The notes under the pieces are model-generated. The model was not told the DNA's origin, did not search any database, and was given only the letters and a program-made list of their open reading frames with translations. The position numbers and the translations under genes were made by a program. Source: Casimicrobiaceae bacterium (GTDB lineage Bacteria > Pseudomonadota > Gammaproteobacteria > Burkholderiales > Casimicrobiaceae). From it: DNA of 64,000 nucleotides. Positions 1 through 9,930 of this stretch are shown in pieces. The DNA is taken from assembly GCA_025056355.1 (NCBI GenBank), contig JANWWI010000002.1, positions 62,001-126,000 on the forward strand, in the 5' to 3' direction. The first letter of the stretch is position 1, and each line of letters begins with the position of its first letter.

Positions 1-119
1 TAGAGCAGCCGGCCGTTGGTATGCGCGCTGGCAATCACGCCAAAACCGGTCACGCGCAGCCCGGGATCGATGCCGAGGATGATGCGCGCGGAGCTGGCCA
101 CGGCGCAACGCCGCTTTCA
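1..119 (-). CDS. ruvC: Crossover junction endodeoxyribonuclease RuvC (N-terminal part only, runs off window)
   Basis: Reverse strand translates to ..ARIILGIDPGLRVTGFGVIASAHTNGRLL, the RuvC N-terminal catalytic motif (GIDPG). Confidence 0.8.
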
Positions 120-470
120 GCCGAGCTTGACCGCCGTGCCCGAGACCGCCACGAGCATCATGCCGTTGGTCTCGCCGAGCACCTCGTAGTCAAAGTCGAT
201 GCCGATCACGCCGTCGGCTCCGAGCGCTTTGGCATCGGCGATCATGTCCTCGAGCGCAGCCTCGCGCGCGCTTCGCAACGAGCGCTCGTAGCCCCCGGCA
301 CGACCGCCCACCACATCCCGGATCGAAGAGAACAGGTCGCGGAAGATGTTTGCGCCGATGATCGCCTCGCCGTTGACGATGCCCAAGTACTGCGCGATGC
401 GAACCTCGCCCTCGCGCGGCACGACGGTTGAGAGAAAAAAGCCTTCGTCTTTTTTGCTAAACCAGCCCAT
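117..470 (-). CDS. YbjQ family (UPF0145, heavy-metal-binding domain) protein
   Basis: 117 aa ORF with ..[57 protein letters not shown].., typical of the YbjQ family. Confidence 0.85.
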   Translation of the reverse strand: MGWFSKKDEGFFLSTVVPREGEVRIAQYLGIVNGEAIIGANIFRDLFSSIRDVVGGRAGGYERSLRSAREAALEDMIADAKALGADGVIGIDFDYEVLGETNGMMLVAVSGTAVKLG

Positions 471-473
471 GGC

Positions 474-1202
474 TTACCCCAGTTGAAGCACGGCCGAGGT
501 GTAGACCTCCTGCACATCATCGCACTCATCGAGCGCATCCAAGAGCTTTTGCATGCGCTCGGCATCGGCCCCGGTCAACACAACCTGGTTGTCGGGCCGC
601 CAGGTCACCTCGCCGTGCGCCGGTTGAAGCCCGGCCTTGATGAGCGCCTCCTTGATGCGCGCGAATTCATAGGGCGGCGTGATCACTTCGATCGAGCCAT
701 CTTCCTCGGTCAAAATGTCATCGGCGCCTGCTTCGAGCGCCACTTCCATGAGCCGCGCCTCGTCGGTACCGGGTGGAAACAGCAAAACCCCGCAGTGCTT
801 GAACTGGTAGGCCACCGAACCGTCGGTGCCCAAGTTGCCGCCGTGCTTCGAGAAGGCGTGCCGAACTTCGGCCACGGTGCGGGTGCGGTTGTCGGTGAGA
901 CAGTCGACGATCACGGCCGCCCCGCCGACGCCATAGCCCTCGTAGCGCACCGATTCGTAATGGGCGCCGTCTTGCTCGCCGGCGCCGCGTTTGATCGCGC
1001 GCTCGATTGCCTCGTTGGTGAGGTTGTTGTCGCGCGCCTTTTCAACCGCCAGACGCAGTCGGGGGTTGCCGTCGATGCTCGGGCCGCCCAAGCGGGCAGC
1101 CACGGTGATTTCGCGAATCAGACGTGTAGAAATCCGGCCCCGCTTGGCGTCTTGCCGTCCCTTGCGGTACTGAATGTTGGCCCATTTGCTGTGACCAGCC
1201 AT
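474..1202 (-). CDS. yebC: YebC/PmpR family DNA-binding regulatory protein
   Basis: [22 protein letters not shown].. start is diagnostic of YebC. Confidence 0.97.
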   Translation of the reverse strand: MAGHSKWANIQYRKGRQDAKRGRISTRLIREITVAARLGGPSIDGNPRLRLAVEKARDNNLTNEAIERAIKRGAGEQDGAHYESVRYEGYGVGGAAVIVDCLTDNRTRTVAEVRHAFSKHGGNLGTDGSVAYQFKHCGVLLFPPGTDEARLMEVALEAGADDILTEEDGSIEVITPPYEFARIKEALIKAGLQPAHGEVTWRPDNQVVLTGADAERMQKLLDALDECDDVQEVYTSAVLQLG

Positions 1203-1284
1203 GCAGCTGCCATGCGCTTCGGTTGTTCGAGATATCCGCGCATTTTAGGCGGCTCATGCCGCGCAAGCCCTTCGGCCCGAGGCT

Positions 1285-2007
1285 TCAGACCCGCGGCGCG
1301 CGCTCAAGCAGCGCGGCCAGAGTCTGCAAGCGTAGGGTCGGATCGTTGATTTCGAGCATCGCCTGCTTGATCGAAGGCGGCATCTGCATGACTTCGGCAA
1401 GACGGCCGCTCACCCAACTGGCACTTTCAAACCGATATGGCGGAGCAAAGTGCGGCTCACCCCATTGTTCGACGAGATGGCGTAATAGTTCGGCAAGCGG
1501 CACATGCACGCGGCCGACCGGAGCATCCGGTTCGTTTGGAATCCAGCGGATGCGCGCCGTATGAAGCCCCAAAGCGTCGGTCTCGTGCGACTCCAGCGCG
1601 AAACGCTGCACGCCGCGTACCGACAGCACGAACAAGTCGGGCCCGGTGGTATCGAAGGACTCAATCTGCGCGTAGGTCCCCACCGCGGCAAAGCGCTGGT
1701 TGCGACCGACCTCGGATCCCTGCGTGAGGGTCACGATGCCGAAACCGCTGGCCTCCTTCAGGCAGCGCTTGACGAGCGCGCAATAGCGCTGCTCGAAAAC
1801 CTTGAGCGATAAAACGCCGTCGGGAAACAGCGTCGCCCGGAGTGGAAATAAAGGCAGTTCGGATCGCTCAAGATGGGCGGGGCTCGAACTGCGCGCACGG
1901 AACGGAAAAATGCTCAATCTCCTCGAGGGCGAAACCGACCTGCAGCGCAGGGGCGAGCGGGTCACAGTCCGCGCGAAGCGCTCATGATCTTTTTTAGCGC
2001 ACCGCAC
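1285..2007 (-). CDS. LON peptidase N-terminal (substrate-binding) domain protein; start uncertain
   Basis: ..ELPLFPLRATLFPDGVLSLKVFEQRYCALVKRCL.. LON_substr_bdg signature; the first ~50 codons look non-conserved. Confidence 0.85.
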   Translation of the reverse strand: MRCAKKDHERFARTVTRSPLRCRSVSPSRRLSIFPFRARSSSPAHLERSELPLFPLRATLFPDGVLSLKVFEQRYCALVKRCLKEASGFGIVTLTQGSEVGRNQRFAAVGTYAQIESFDTTGPDLFVLSVRGVQRFALESHETDALGLHTARIRWIPNEPDAPVGRVHVPLAELLRHLVEQWGEPHFAPPYRFESASWVSGRLAEVMQMPPSIKQAMLEINDPTLRLQTLAALLERAPRV

Positions 2008-2884
2008 CGCTTGGCGGGTGCTCGCGGTCGTGGCGACTCACGGGGAAGTCGGCGGCAAGCGCTGCGGCAACGCGATCGGCGACGTAGATCGAGCGGTGCT
2101 GCCCGCCCGTGCAGCCGATCGCGACGTGAACACGGACCCGGTTGTCGGCCAAAAAACCGGGCATCTGCGCGCGCAGGTAGGCCACGATCGCCTCGATGAG
2201 TGCCCGCGCCTCGGGTTGCCGGTCGAGAAAGGCCACCACGGCGGCGTCACGGCCCGTAAGCGCGCGCAGCTCGGGCTCGTAGTACGGATTGGGCAACACG
2301 CGGGCATCGAAGACCAGATCCGCATCTTGCGGAAGCCCGCCGCGGTAAGCAAAGGTCGAAACGGCCACGAGCGGTCGGAGACTGCGCGCCTCAAGCGCTG
2401 CGAACAAGGCGCGAATCCGCTGCCGTAACGCATGAGCGCTTGACCCCGAGGTGTCGATGTCGACCACGCGGCCTTCGATCGCTCGCAGTCGTTCGCGCTC
2501 GTCGCGAATCGCCTCTAAGAGCGTGTGCTGATCATCGGCGAAGGGATGCCGCCGCCGCGTCTCAACGAAACGGGCCACCAGCACCTCGTCGCGCGCGTCA
2601 AGCCTCACCAGCACAAGCGCACGCTCGCCATAGCGCGCCCGAAGGCGCGCGTACGCCGCGGCAAAGACCTCGCCGAAGTGTGCATCCTGGGCATTGACCG
2701 AGATCGCGATGGGCTGCGTGCGGCTTGCGCGCAGCTTCTCCACCGCCGCCTCCAGCAGCGCTGCCGGCAGGTTGTTGATCACGGCGCAACCCAGGTCTTC
2801 AAGCGCCCCCACCGCGACGTTCTTGCCGGCCCCCGAAACTCCGACCACGAGCACGATGAGCGGCTCTGGCGCCGAGGCGTTCAC
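1994..2884 (-). CDS. rapZ: RNase adapter / nucleotide-binding protein RapZ
   Basis: ..VGVSGAGKNVAVGALEDLGC.. N-terminus and ..IGCTGGQHRSIYVADRVA.. C-terminus; lies next to hprK. Confidence 0.93.
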   Translation of the reverse strand: MNASAPEPLIVLVVGVSGAGKNVAVGALEDLGCAVINNLPAALLEAAVEKLRASRTQPIAISVNAQDAHFGEVFAAAYARLRARYGERALVLVRLDARDEVLVARFVETRRRHPFADDQHTLLEAIRDERERLRAIEGRVVDIDTSGSSAHALRQRIRALFAALEARSLRPLVAVSTFAYRGGLPQDADLVFDARVLPNPYYEPELRALTGRDAAVVAFLDRQPEARALIEAIVAYLRAQMPGFLADNRVRVHVAIGCTGGQHRSIYVADRVAAALAADFPVSRHDREHPPSGAVR

Positions 2885-3819
2885 CCCTGCTCCATGTAGC
2901 GCGCCTGGCGCTCGATGAATTCGCGCGTCGAATCGATGCCGCGCAAATTGAGCACGAAATTGCGCACGGCGGCCTCGACGAGCACGGCGAGGTTGCGACC
3001 CGCTGCCACGGGAATGACCACCTTGCGCACCTTGACCCCCAAGATTTCCTGATAGGTGGCGTTGACGCTCATGCGATCGAGGCGCTTGAACTGCTCATCG
3101 GCAAGCTCTTCCAGATGCACGATGAGCTTGAGCGACTTGCGCGGTCGAACGGCCGTCTCACCGAACACGGTTCGAATATTGAGCACCCCGATGCCGCGCA
3201 CCTCGAGAAAATCCCTGAGCACTTCGGGACAGCGTCCTTCGAGCAGATCGGGCGAGAGCCGATAGACCTCAACGATGTCGTCGGCGATGAGCCCATGCCC
3301 GCGCGTGATGAGCTCAAGCGCCAGTTCGCTCTTGCCAATGGCCGAAGCACCGGTAATGAGCACGCCGACTTCGAGCACGTCGAGGAACACCCCGTGCAGC
3401 GTGGTGTGGGCGGCCAGCACGCGTGCCAGATACAGGCGCAGCACATCAACGACGAACGGACTCGGCTGCGACGTGGTGATGAGCGGCACCTGCCGTTGGT
3501 CGCACAGCGCCACCATGTAGGGACGCGGATCGCCAACCCCGCAGACGCAGACGCCAGCCTGCTCCTCGCCGAGCAGACGCTCGAAGGTGGCCATGCGTTC
3601 GGCCTCGGGAAGTCGCTCGAGATAGGACATCTCGGCCGGGCCGATGACCTGGATCCGAAACGGATGGATGAAATTCATGTGGCCCACCAGGCCCACCTCG
3701 GCCTGATTGCCCGTGTCACGGGAGAGGCTGCGATCGCCGCCGTTGCGTCCGGCGATCCAGCGCAGGTCGAGCCGCTCCTCGTTGTCGGCGATCAACCGTG
3801 CAATCGGGATCGTTCGCAT
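2881..3819 (-). CDS. hprK: HPr kinase/phosphorylase
   Basis: GASAIGKSELALELITRGHGLIADDIVEV Walker A and downstream HprK motif. Confidence 0.96.
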   Translation of the reverse strand: MRTIPIARLIADNEERLDLRWIAGRNGGDRSLSRDTGNQAEVGLVGHMNFIHPFRIQVIGPAEMSYLERLPEAERMATFERLLGEEQAGVCVCGVGDPRPYMVALCDQRQVPLITTSQPSPFVVDVLRLYLARVLAAHTTLHGVFLDVLEVGVLITGASAIGKSELALELITRGHGLIADDIVEVYRLSPDLLEGRCPEVLRDFLEVRGIGVLNIRTVFGETAVRPRKSLKLIVHLEELADEQFKRLDRMSVNATYQEILGVKVRKVVIPVAAGRNLAVLVEAAVRNFVLNLRGIDSTREFIERQARYMEQG

Positions 3820-3858
3820 GAGCGGCTCTCCGGGCCGCGGCGCTTGAGCGCCCGTGGT

Positions 3859-4308
3859 TCAGGGCGCGCAAAAGAGCGCATACACGCTGGCCCCCGAGTC
3901 GGCCTTGGCGAGGGCCTCGCGAAATGCCTTGCTTGAAAACTTCTGCGCCAACTCGGAGAGAATTTGCAGGTGCTCATCGGTGGCCGCCTCCGGCACAAGC
4001 AGCACGAACACGTCGCGCACGGGCTGCCGATCCGGCGCCTCGAACACAATCGGCTCCTTCGGTCGCACGAAAAAACCGATCGCGCGCGTGAGCCCGCGGA
4101 TTCGCCCATGCGGAATCGCAATCCCCTGGCCGAGGCCCGTTGAGCCCAGTTTCTCGCGCGCAAGCAAGCTTTCGACCGTGGCCATCGGCGAGAGGTTGAA
4201 CTGCGCCTCGGCAGCAAGCGCGACGATCTCAAAGAGCCGCCGCTTGTTGCTGGCCTCGACATTCAACAGGACGCTCTCCGGCGTCAGCAATTCGGCGAGC
4301 AGACTCAC
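3859..4308 (-). CDS. ptsN: PTS IIA-like nitrogen regulatory protein PtsN
   Basis: ..GLGQGIAIPHGRIRGL.. EIIA-Ntr phosphorylation site; between hprK and hpf. Confidence 0.95.
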   Translation of the reverse strand: MSLLAELLTPESVLLNVEASNKRRLFEIVALAAEAQFNLSPMATVESLLAREKLGSTGLGQGIAIPHGRIRGLTRAIGFFVRPKEPIVFEAPDRQPVRDVFVLLVPEAATDEHLQILSELAQKFSSKAFREALAKADSGASVYALFCAP

Positions 4309-4341
4309 AGGACCATCACACCGTCCGATTCGGATGCGCGA

Positions 4342-4373
4342 TTCTAGCCAGCCTTTGTTCTAGCCAGCCTTTG
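4342..4373. repeat. Perfect tandem duplication of a 16-bp unit (TTCTAGCCAGCCTTTG x2)
   Basis: Copies at 4342-4357 and 4358-4373 are identical by direct reading. Confidence 0.97.
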
Positions 4374-4428
4374 GCACGCCCGGCGTCGGACCGTGACCGG
4401 CGAGAGCGCTCGGCGAGCTGCTTCTCGC

Positions 4429-4755
4429 TTAGCTCCGGGCGTCCCGCTTGCGATCGTAGCCGTGCTCACGATGCACGTGCAGACGTTCCTTGTGCTTGAG
4501 CACCTGTCGGTCGAGACGATCCGCCAACTCGTCGATCGCCGCATAGAGGTTCTCACCCTCGGACTCGGCATGGATGTCGCGTCCGCTCACGTGCAGATTG
4601 GCCTCGACCTTCTGTCGGAGCTTCTCCACGGACAGAACCACGTTCACGTCAATGACGTGATCGAAGTGCCGACTCACGCGCGCCAGCTTGGTCATCACAT
4701 AGCTGCGCAAGGCTTCCGTCACTTCGACGTGATGGCCGGAGATCTGCACGTTCAT
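4429..4755 (-). CDS. hpf: Ribosome hibernation-promoting factor, HPF/YfiA family
   Basis: MNVQISGHHVEVTEALRSYVMTKLARVSRHFDHVIDVNVVLSVEKLRQKVEANLHVSG.. Confidence 0.95.
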   Translation of the reverse strand: MNVQISGHHVEVTEALRSYVMTKLARVSRHFDHVIDVNVVLSVEKLRQKVEANLHVSGRDIHAESEGENLYAAIDELADRLDRQVLKHKERLHVHREHGYDRKRDARS

Positions 4756-4800
4756 GGGTTTCCTCCACGCAAAGGGGCTAAGACAAGGACAACACACGGC

Positions 4801-6375
4801 TCACGTGGGGGCATCGGTCGCACGTTTCGCGCGCCGCTCGCTCACGGGAGCGATGTTGAGCTGTTCGCGGTACTTCGCCACGGTTCGGCGAGCAACCACG
4901 ATTCCTTGCTGACCCAACAATTCGGCGATGCGTTGATCGGTCAGCGGGTGCGCGGGATCCTCTTGTGCAACGAGCTCGCGAATCATGGCCCGGATGGCGG
5001 TCGAGGAGGCCGCGCCCCCCATGTCGGTGGCCACGTGGGAGCCGAAGAAGAACTTGAGCTCGTAGGTACCGCGCGGGCAGGTGAGATATTTCTGGCTCGT
5101 CACGCGCGAGACGGTCGATTCGTGCAGCCCGAGCGCCTCAGCAATATCGCGCAGCACGAGCGGCCGCATGGCCACCTCCCCGTGCTCGAAAAAGGCTTGC
5201 TGTCGACGCACGATTTCGCTGCTGACCCGGAGAATCGTTTCGAAGCGTTGCGCCACATTCTTGACCAACCAGCGGGCTTCCTGCAACTGGGACGACAGTG
5301 GGACGCTGCGCCCATTTTTGTGCCGTTGCAACAGCTCCACATACGTCGAATTGATCTTGAGACGCGGCACCGCGGCCGGATTGAGTTCGGCGATCCAACC
5401 CTCTTTTGCCCGCCGCACAATCACATCCGGCGTAAGCGCATGCATGCTCACATCGGCAAAGGCCGCCCCCGGGCGCGGCGTGAGCTGTCGCAGAAGCTGC
5501 CGAGCCCGCTCGAGTTCCTCGTCATCGAGCAGGCAAATCTTGCGGACCCGTGCCCATTCGCCTCGCGACATCGGCTCGAAGGCGTCGCGCAAAATCGACT
5601 CCGCGTGCCGACGCGCTGGCGTTGGCGGATGCTGGGCCAATTGCAAGCGCAAACACTCGGCGATCGAGCGCGCACCGACCCCGGCGGGCTCGAGCCGCTG
5701 CAGGGCAGCCACGGCCGCTTCCCAGGTGCTCGGATCGATCGGCTCGGTCAAGCCGAGCGCGCGCGTGAGCTCCTCGGGCGTGGCATCGAGAAATCCGTCC
5801 TCATCAAGGCAGTAGATGAGCGCCTTGACAAGCCCTTCGAGCGCAGCCGGCAAGCGCAACAGCGGCACCTGCATCAGCAAGTGCTCGGCCAGTGTCACGC
5901 GCCGTGCCGGTTCGCGCTCGGGCAGCTCCTCGCGACCGTCCTGCGCCCCGCTCACCCCTGACCAATCGGCCAACGGCACGGGATGCTCGCCCTCCTCGGC
6001 CTCCTCGAACGCCACGCCGTCCAGCGGCTCGACCCTCTCCGTCGGCGCGCCCGGCACGACCGCGAGGAACGCCTCGCGCAGCTCCGGCGCAGGCGCAAGG
6101 GTTTCACCGTCCCAGTCATATTCGTCGCCATCCAGCGGGGCATCAGCCTCGAGCCCGTCCATGCGAGCGACCGCAGCGCTCGTCCCCCACTCGACAGCAT
6201 CGCCCCCCGCGTCCTCTTCTGCCGACTCCAACTCAAGCAGCGGGTTTTCACGCACCGCTCGCTCGATCTCTTCGCGCAGCTCAAGCGTCGAAAGCTGCAA
6301 CAGGCGAATGGATTGCTGCAGCTGGGGTGTCAGCGTCAGGTGTTGCGCAAGACGCAGTTGCAGCGCGGTTTTCAC
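4801..6375 (-). CDS. rpoN: RNA polymerase sigma-54 factor
   Basis: N-terminal LQLRLAQHLTLTPQLQQSIRLLQLSTLEL and C-terminal RpoN box ARRTVAKYRE. Confidence 0.98.
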   Translation of the reverse strand: MKTALQLRLAQHLTLTPQLQQSIRLLQLSTLELREEIERAVRENPLLELESAEEDAGGDAVEWGTSAAVARMDGLEADAPLDGDEYDWDGETLAPAPELREAFLAVVPGAPTERVEPLDGVAFEEAEEGEHPVPLADWSGVSGAQDGREELPEREPARRVTLAEHLLMQVPLLRLPAALEGLVKALIYCLDEDGFLDATPEELTRALGLTEPIDPSTWEAAVAALQRLEPAGVGARSIAECLRLQLAQHPPTPARRHAESILRDAFEPMSRGEWARVRKICLLDDEELERARQLLRQLTPRPGAAFADVSMHALTPDVIVRRAKEGWIAELNPAAVPRLKINSTYVELLQRHKNGRSVPLSSQLQEARWLVKNVAQRFETILRVSSEIVRRQQAFFEHGEVAMRPLVLRDIAEALGLHESTVSRVTSQKYLTCPRGTYELKFFFGSHVATDMGGAASSTAIRAMIRELVAQEDPAHPLTDQRIAELLGQQGIVVARRTVAKYREQLNIAPVSERRAKRATDAPT

Positions 6376-6387
6376 GTCTCTGCCCCG

Positions 6388-7110
6388 CTACAGCCGGAAA
6401 TGTTCGCCGAGGTAGACCTTGCGCACGGACTCGTTGCCGATAATGTCCTCGGGGCGACCGTCGGCGAGCACGCGACCCTCGCTGATGATGTAGGCGCGGT
6501 CGCAAATGCCGAGGGTTTCGCGCACGTTGTGGTCGGTGATGAGCACGCCGATCCCGCGCTCGCGCAGAAAACGCACGATGCGCTGGATTTCCACGACCGC
6601 AATCGGATCGACCCCGGCAAAGGGCTCATCAAGCAGGATGAAGCGCGGCCGCGAGGCCAGCGCTCGCGCAATCTCGAGCCGCCGCCGCTCGCCACCGGAG
6701 AGAGCCACCGCGGGAGAATCTTTCAGATGCGCGATGTGCAAGTCCTCAAGCAACGCGTCGAGCTCGCGATCGATCACCGCCTCGTCGCGTTCGTGCAACT
6801 CAAGGATCGCGCGCACGTTTTCGCCGGCTGTCAGTTTGCGAAAGATGCTGGCTTCCTGCGGCAGATAGGACAAACCGAGTCGCGCGCGACGGTGAATCGG
6901 CAGGTGCGTGAGCTCGTGGCCATCAAGCATGATCATCCCGCCGTCAGCCGCCACGAGGCCGACGATCATGTAGAAGCACGTGGTCTTGCCGGCGCCGTTG
7001 GGTCCCAGCAGCCCGACCACTTCGCCCGAGTCGACCCTGAGCGAGACGTCGTGAACGACCGTGCGCGCCTTGTAGCGCTTCCTAAGAGCAACGGCTGAAA
7101 GCTGGCTCAT
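6388..7110 (-). CDS. lptB: LPS export ABC transporter ATP-binding protein
   Basis: [21 protein letters not shown].., [15 protein letters not shown]; start placed at [13 protein letters not shown]. Confidence 0.96.
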   Translation of the reverse strand: MSQLSAVALRKRYKARTVVHDVSLRVDSGEVVGLLGPNGAGKTTCFYMIVGLVAADGGMIMLDGHELTHLPIHRRARLGLSYLPQEASIFRKLTAGENVRAILELHERDEAVIDRELDALLEDLHIAHLKDSPAVALSGGERRRLEIARALASRPRFILLDEPFAGVDPIAVVEIQRIVRFLRERGIGVLITDHNVRETLGICDRAYIISEGRVLADGRPEDIIGNESVRKVYLGEHFRL

Positions 7111-7702
7111 GGCGCTTTGGCGGTGTGGCTTGTTTGACCGGGGCAGGCTTGGCGACGGCTTTGCCATCCGCACTCGGCGGGGTCTCGCTTTCGCGCGGGG
7201 TGAAAACCAGCGTGACGCCGCGCCCCGCCGGAGCCGCTGCCGCACGATCGCGACTATCACGCGCCTCGAAGGTGCCCTTGCTCAGACTGTAGAGGATGTA
7301 CTGCGCGCGAATCTCGTCTTCGCCAACGTACAGAATCGCATTGCCGATCAGCTCGACCAACCCCTCCGCGCTGTCGTATTCGACCCGATCGGCCACCCCT
7401 TGCGCCCAATCGCCGCGGTCGAGCCGCTCGCGAAAGCAGACCGGTTTGGCGGTCAGCGTGGCCGAATAGTGCTCCTCGCCGCGGCGTCGCACGTCGGCCT
7501 GATCGGCCGTGATTCGCAACGTCCCCTGCGTGATGACCACGTTGCGCCGCACGCGCACGATGCCCGGCCCAACCTCGCCATCCAGGTCAAGCGCTGTCAC
7601 GACGACCTTTTGCCGTCGATCCTGGCGCTCGGCCCCGACCGGACCCGCAGCCAACAAACCGGCACAAACCCAGAGCACGAGCAGCCGGAATCGAACGTTC
7701 AT
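7082..7702 (-). CDS. lptA: LPS transport periplasmic protein LptA
   Basis: Signal peptide, ..[19 protein letters not shown].. OstA-like domain; between lptB and lptC. Confidence 0.93.
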   Translation of the reverse strand: MNVRFRLLVLWVCAGLLAAGPVGAERQDRRQKVVVTALDLDGEVGPGIVRVRRNVVITQGTLRITADQADVRRRGEEHYSATLTAKPVCFRERLDRGDWAQGVADRVEYDSAEGLVELIGNAILYVGEDEIRAQYILYSLSKGTFEARDSRDRAAAAPAGRGVTLVFTPRESETPPSADGKAVAKPAPVKQATPPKRHEPAFSRCS

Positions 7703-8337
7703 GGGCCTTCCTTCGGTAAAAACTCAAGCCGCACGCCGCGCGAGCTGGTGACGCGCTGGCCCGCGCGATCGATGTGGATGCCTTGCGTGACGAGCACATG
7801 CGGGCCAAGCGTCGTGCGGGTCGGCCGATCCGTGACGGCTTCCTGCGTGGCCGGAAAAACGGTGATCGACTCGGTCTCGAAGCGTACCGGCGGTCGGCTG
7901 CCAACAGCGGCCTGATCGAGCCGCACGCCGCCCTCGAAAACGATGCGCTCGACTTCGCCACGCCTTGGCGCGCCCTCGATCGTGGCGCGCTCGGCTGCCA
8001 CATCCAGCCGCGGCTTGCCGGGCGCTTCGCTGCGAAACACCGGCTCGGCGATCACGGCCTTGCCCGCATCGGGATAGTAGTCCGCGCGCCGGCCGCGCAG
8101 CGCATCCTGAACCGGAGCGCTTGCGTCGCGCCCGCGCGCCACCGCAACGCTGCGCTCGATGCGAAAGCCCTCCATGAACTGTTCGGGCGCGTTGCTCGTG
8201 GCTCGGGGCGGTCGCGCGCTCGCCGAGACGCGCGCATCCAGCCAAAACGACAGCGCAGCGAAAAAGCCGACCGCCACGAGCGGGAAGAGCGCCGCCAGCC
8301 GATCCTGGTTTCGTCGCGACAAGCGGGCAAACATCAT
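7699..8337 (-). CDS. lptC: LPS export system protein LptC
   Basis: MMFARLSRRNQDRLAALFPLVAVGFFAALSFWLD.. single N-terminal TM segment, LptC-like C-terminus, operon position. Confidence 0.9.
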   Translation of the reverse strand: MMFARLSRRNQDRLAALFPLVAVGFFAALSFWLDARVSASARPPRATSNAPEQFMEGFRIERSVAVARGRDASAPVQDALRGRRADYYPDAGKAVIAEPVFRSEAPGKPRLDVAAERATIEGAPRRGEVERIVFEGGVRLDQAAVGSRPPVRFETESITVFPATQEAVTDRPTRTTLGPHVLVTQGIHIDRAGQRVTSSRGVRLEFLPKEGP

Positions 8338-8873
8338 GCTCCTCGCGCGTCGAGATAAGTCGCAAGCAAGCCCTCGAGCCGCCCCTGCACACGCAAGAGC
8401 GCCTCGATCAGCTCGCGCGCGGCGCCCTGTCCGCCAGGCACGGTTGAGAGCCAGTGCGCACGCTGCCGCACCGCCGCGGCCGCGTTTGGCACACTGGCAG
8501 CGAGTCCGACGATCGCCATCGCTGGCAGATCGAGCCAATCGTCGCCCATGTAGGCGATACGCTCGAGCGGCAGCTGCCACTGCATCGCCAGCGCACGCAC
8601 CGCCTCGTCCTTGCGTCGTTGACGACTCAACAGCTCCGCGCCGAGCTCCGCGGCGCGTCGCTCCACGGCCGCGCCGCCGCGCGCGGTTACGAAGGCGTAG
8701 CGCCATCCGACCTGCCGCGCAAGCGTAAAGCCGAAACCATCGAGCACCGAAAAGCGCTTGCCTTCCTCGGCGGCTCCGTAGTCGAGCAAGCCATCCGTGA
8801 GCACGCCATCGACATCGAACACGAGCGCCTCGATGCGCTGCATGCGTTCGGTCACCGTGAGCATCCGCGCCAT
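8334..8873 (-). CDS. kdsC: 3-deoxy-D-manno-octulosonate 8-phosphate phosphatase
   Basis: HAD motif VFDVDGVLTDG and YMGDDWLDLPAM. Confidence 0.95.
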   Translation of the reverse strand: MARMLTVTERMQRIEALVFDVDGVLTDGLLDYGAAEEGKRFSVLDGFGFTLARQVGWRYAFVTARGGAAVERRAAELGAELLSRQRRKDEAVRALAMQWQLPLERIAYMGDDWLDLPAMAIVGLAASVPNAAAAVRQRAHWLSTVPGGQGAARELIEALLRVQGRLEGLLATYLDARGA

Positions 8874-8875
8874 CG

Positions 8876-9859
8876 CTACACCACTTTCGCCGCCAGCAGG
8901 TCATGCATGTTGAGCGCGCCGATAAGCCGTCCCTCGGCATCGGTCACCAGCAGGAAGTTTTTGCGCGTCTGCTCCATGCGCGTGAGCGCTTCCACCGCGA
9001 GCACCTCCGCGGAAATAGTCAGCGGTGTTCGCGTCATAAACTCGGCAACGCGCGCTTCACGCAGATTGCCGATCGAGGGCAGGGCACGGCGCAAGTCGCC
9101 GTCGGTGAATACGCCGCACAGAAGGCCATCGGCTTCCACGATGGCCACCATGCCCATGCCTTTGCCCGTGATTTCGAAGAGCGCCTCTTCGAGCGTCGCC
9201 TCCGGCCCGACCGTAGGGAGCGCTTGGCCCGTCCGCATCACGTCGCGCACGTGCGTGACGAGCCGCCGCCCGAGCGCGCCGCCCGGATGCGAGCGCGCAA
9301 AATCCTCCGCTGTAAACCCGCGCGCCTCGAGCAGGGCCATCGCCAGTGCATCGCCGAGCGCCATCGCCGCGGCCGTGCTGGCCGTGGGAGCCAGTCCAAG
9401 CGGGCAGGCTTCCTCGGCCACTGCCGCATCGAGCGCCACATTGGCGGCACGCGCAAGGGTTGAACGCTCGTTGCCGGTGATGGCGATCAGCTTCGCGCCG
9501 ACGCGCTTGAGCGGCACGATCAAGGCCGACAGCTCAGCGACCTCGCCCGAATTCGACAGCGCAAGCACCACGTCCTCGGACGTAATCATGCCGAGGTCGC
9601 CATGGCTTGCTTCGGCCGGATGCACGAAAAAAGCGGGCGTGCCGGTCGAAGCGAGCGTGGCAGCGAGCTTTCGCCCGACATGTCCGCTCTTGCCGATGCC
9701 CGTGACGACCACGCGGCCCGTGCAGCGCAGGATCGTTTCAACCGCCTGCACGAAACGCGGGTCCAGTCGCTCGATGAGCGCCTCAATCGCGCGCGCTTCG
9801 ATCGAAAGCACGCTCCGGGCGCGGCGCAAAACGGCGGCCGAATCGACTGCAAAATTCAT
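8876..9859 (-). CDS. kdsD: D-arabinose 5-phosphate isomerase (KpsF/GutQ family), SIS plus CBS pair
   Basis: ..VVVTGIGKSGHVGRKLAATLASTGTPAFFVHPAEASHGDLGM.. Confidence 0.96.
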   Translation of the reverse strand: MNFAVDSAAVLRRARSVLSIEARAIEALIERLDPRFVQAVETILRCTGRVVVTGIGKSGHVGRKLAATLASTGTPAFFVHPAEASHGDLGMITSEDVVLALSNSGEVAELSALIVPLKRVGAKLIAITGNERSTLARAANVALDAAVAEEACPLGLAPTASTAAAMALGDALAMALLEARGFTAEDFARSHPGGALGRRLVTHVRDVMRTGQALPTVGPEATLEEALFEITGKGMGMVAIVEADGLLCGVFTDGDLRRALPSIGNLREARVAEFMTRTPLTISAEVLAVEALTRMEQTRKNFLLVTDAEGRLIGALNMHDLLAAKVV

Positions 9860-9889
9860 GCAAGGCAGTATAGCCCTGCCTTCTGCGCG

Positions 9890-9925
9890 CCGATGAGGGT
9901 CGCCGTCGACGCGCGCCCTCCTCGG
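9890..9925 (-). terminator. Possible hairpin downstream of the flavodoxin-fold gene (no clear T tract)
   Basis: CCGATGAGGG (9890-9899) pairs with CCCTCCTCGG (9916-9925) with one mismatch, just past the 9931 stop. Confidence 0.3.
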
Positions 9926-9930
9926 AGTGC

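Noticed and set aside
4374-4400. Possible sigma-54 promoter at TTTGGCACGCCCGGCGT near rpoN cluster
   Set aside because: Has TGGCACG but lacks the GC/TTGC element at correct spacing.
4393-5961. Long plus-strand ORF (522 aa) opposite hpf and rpoN
   Set aside because: His/Arg-rich antisense translation caused by high GC; the opposite strand encodes well-recognised RpoN and HPF.
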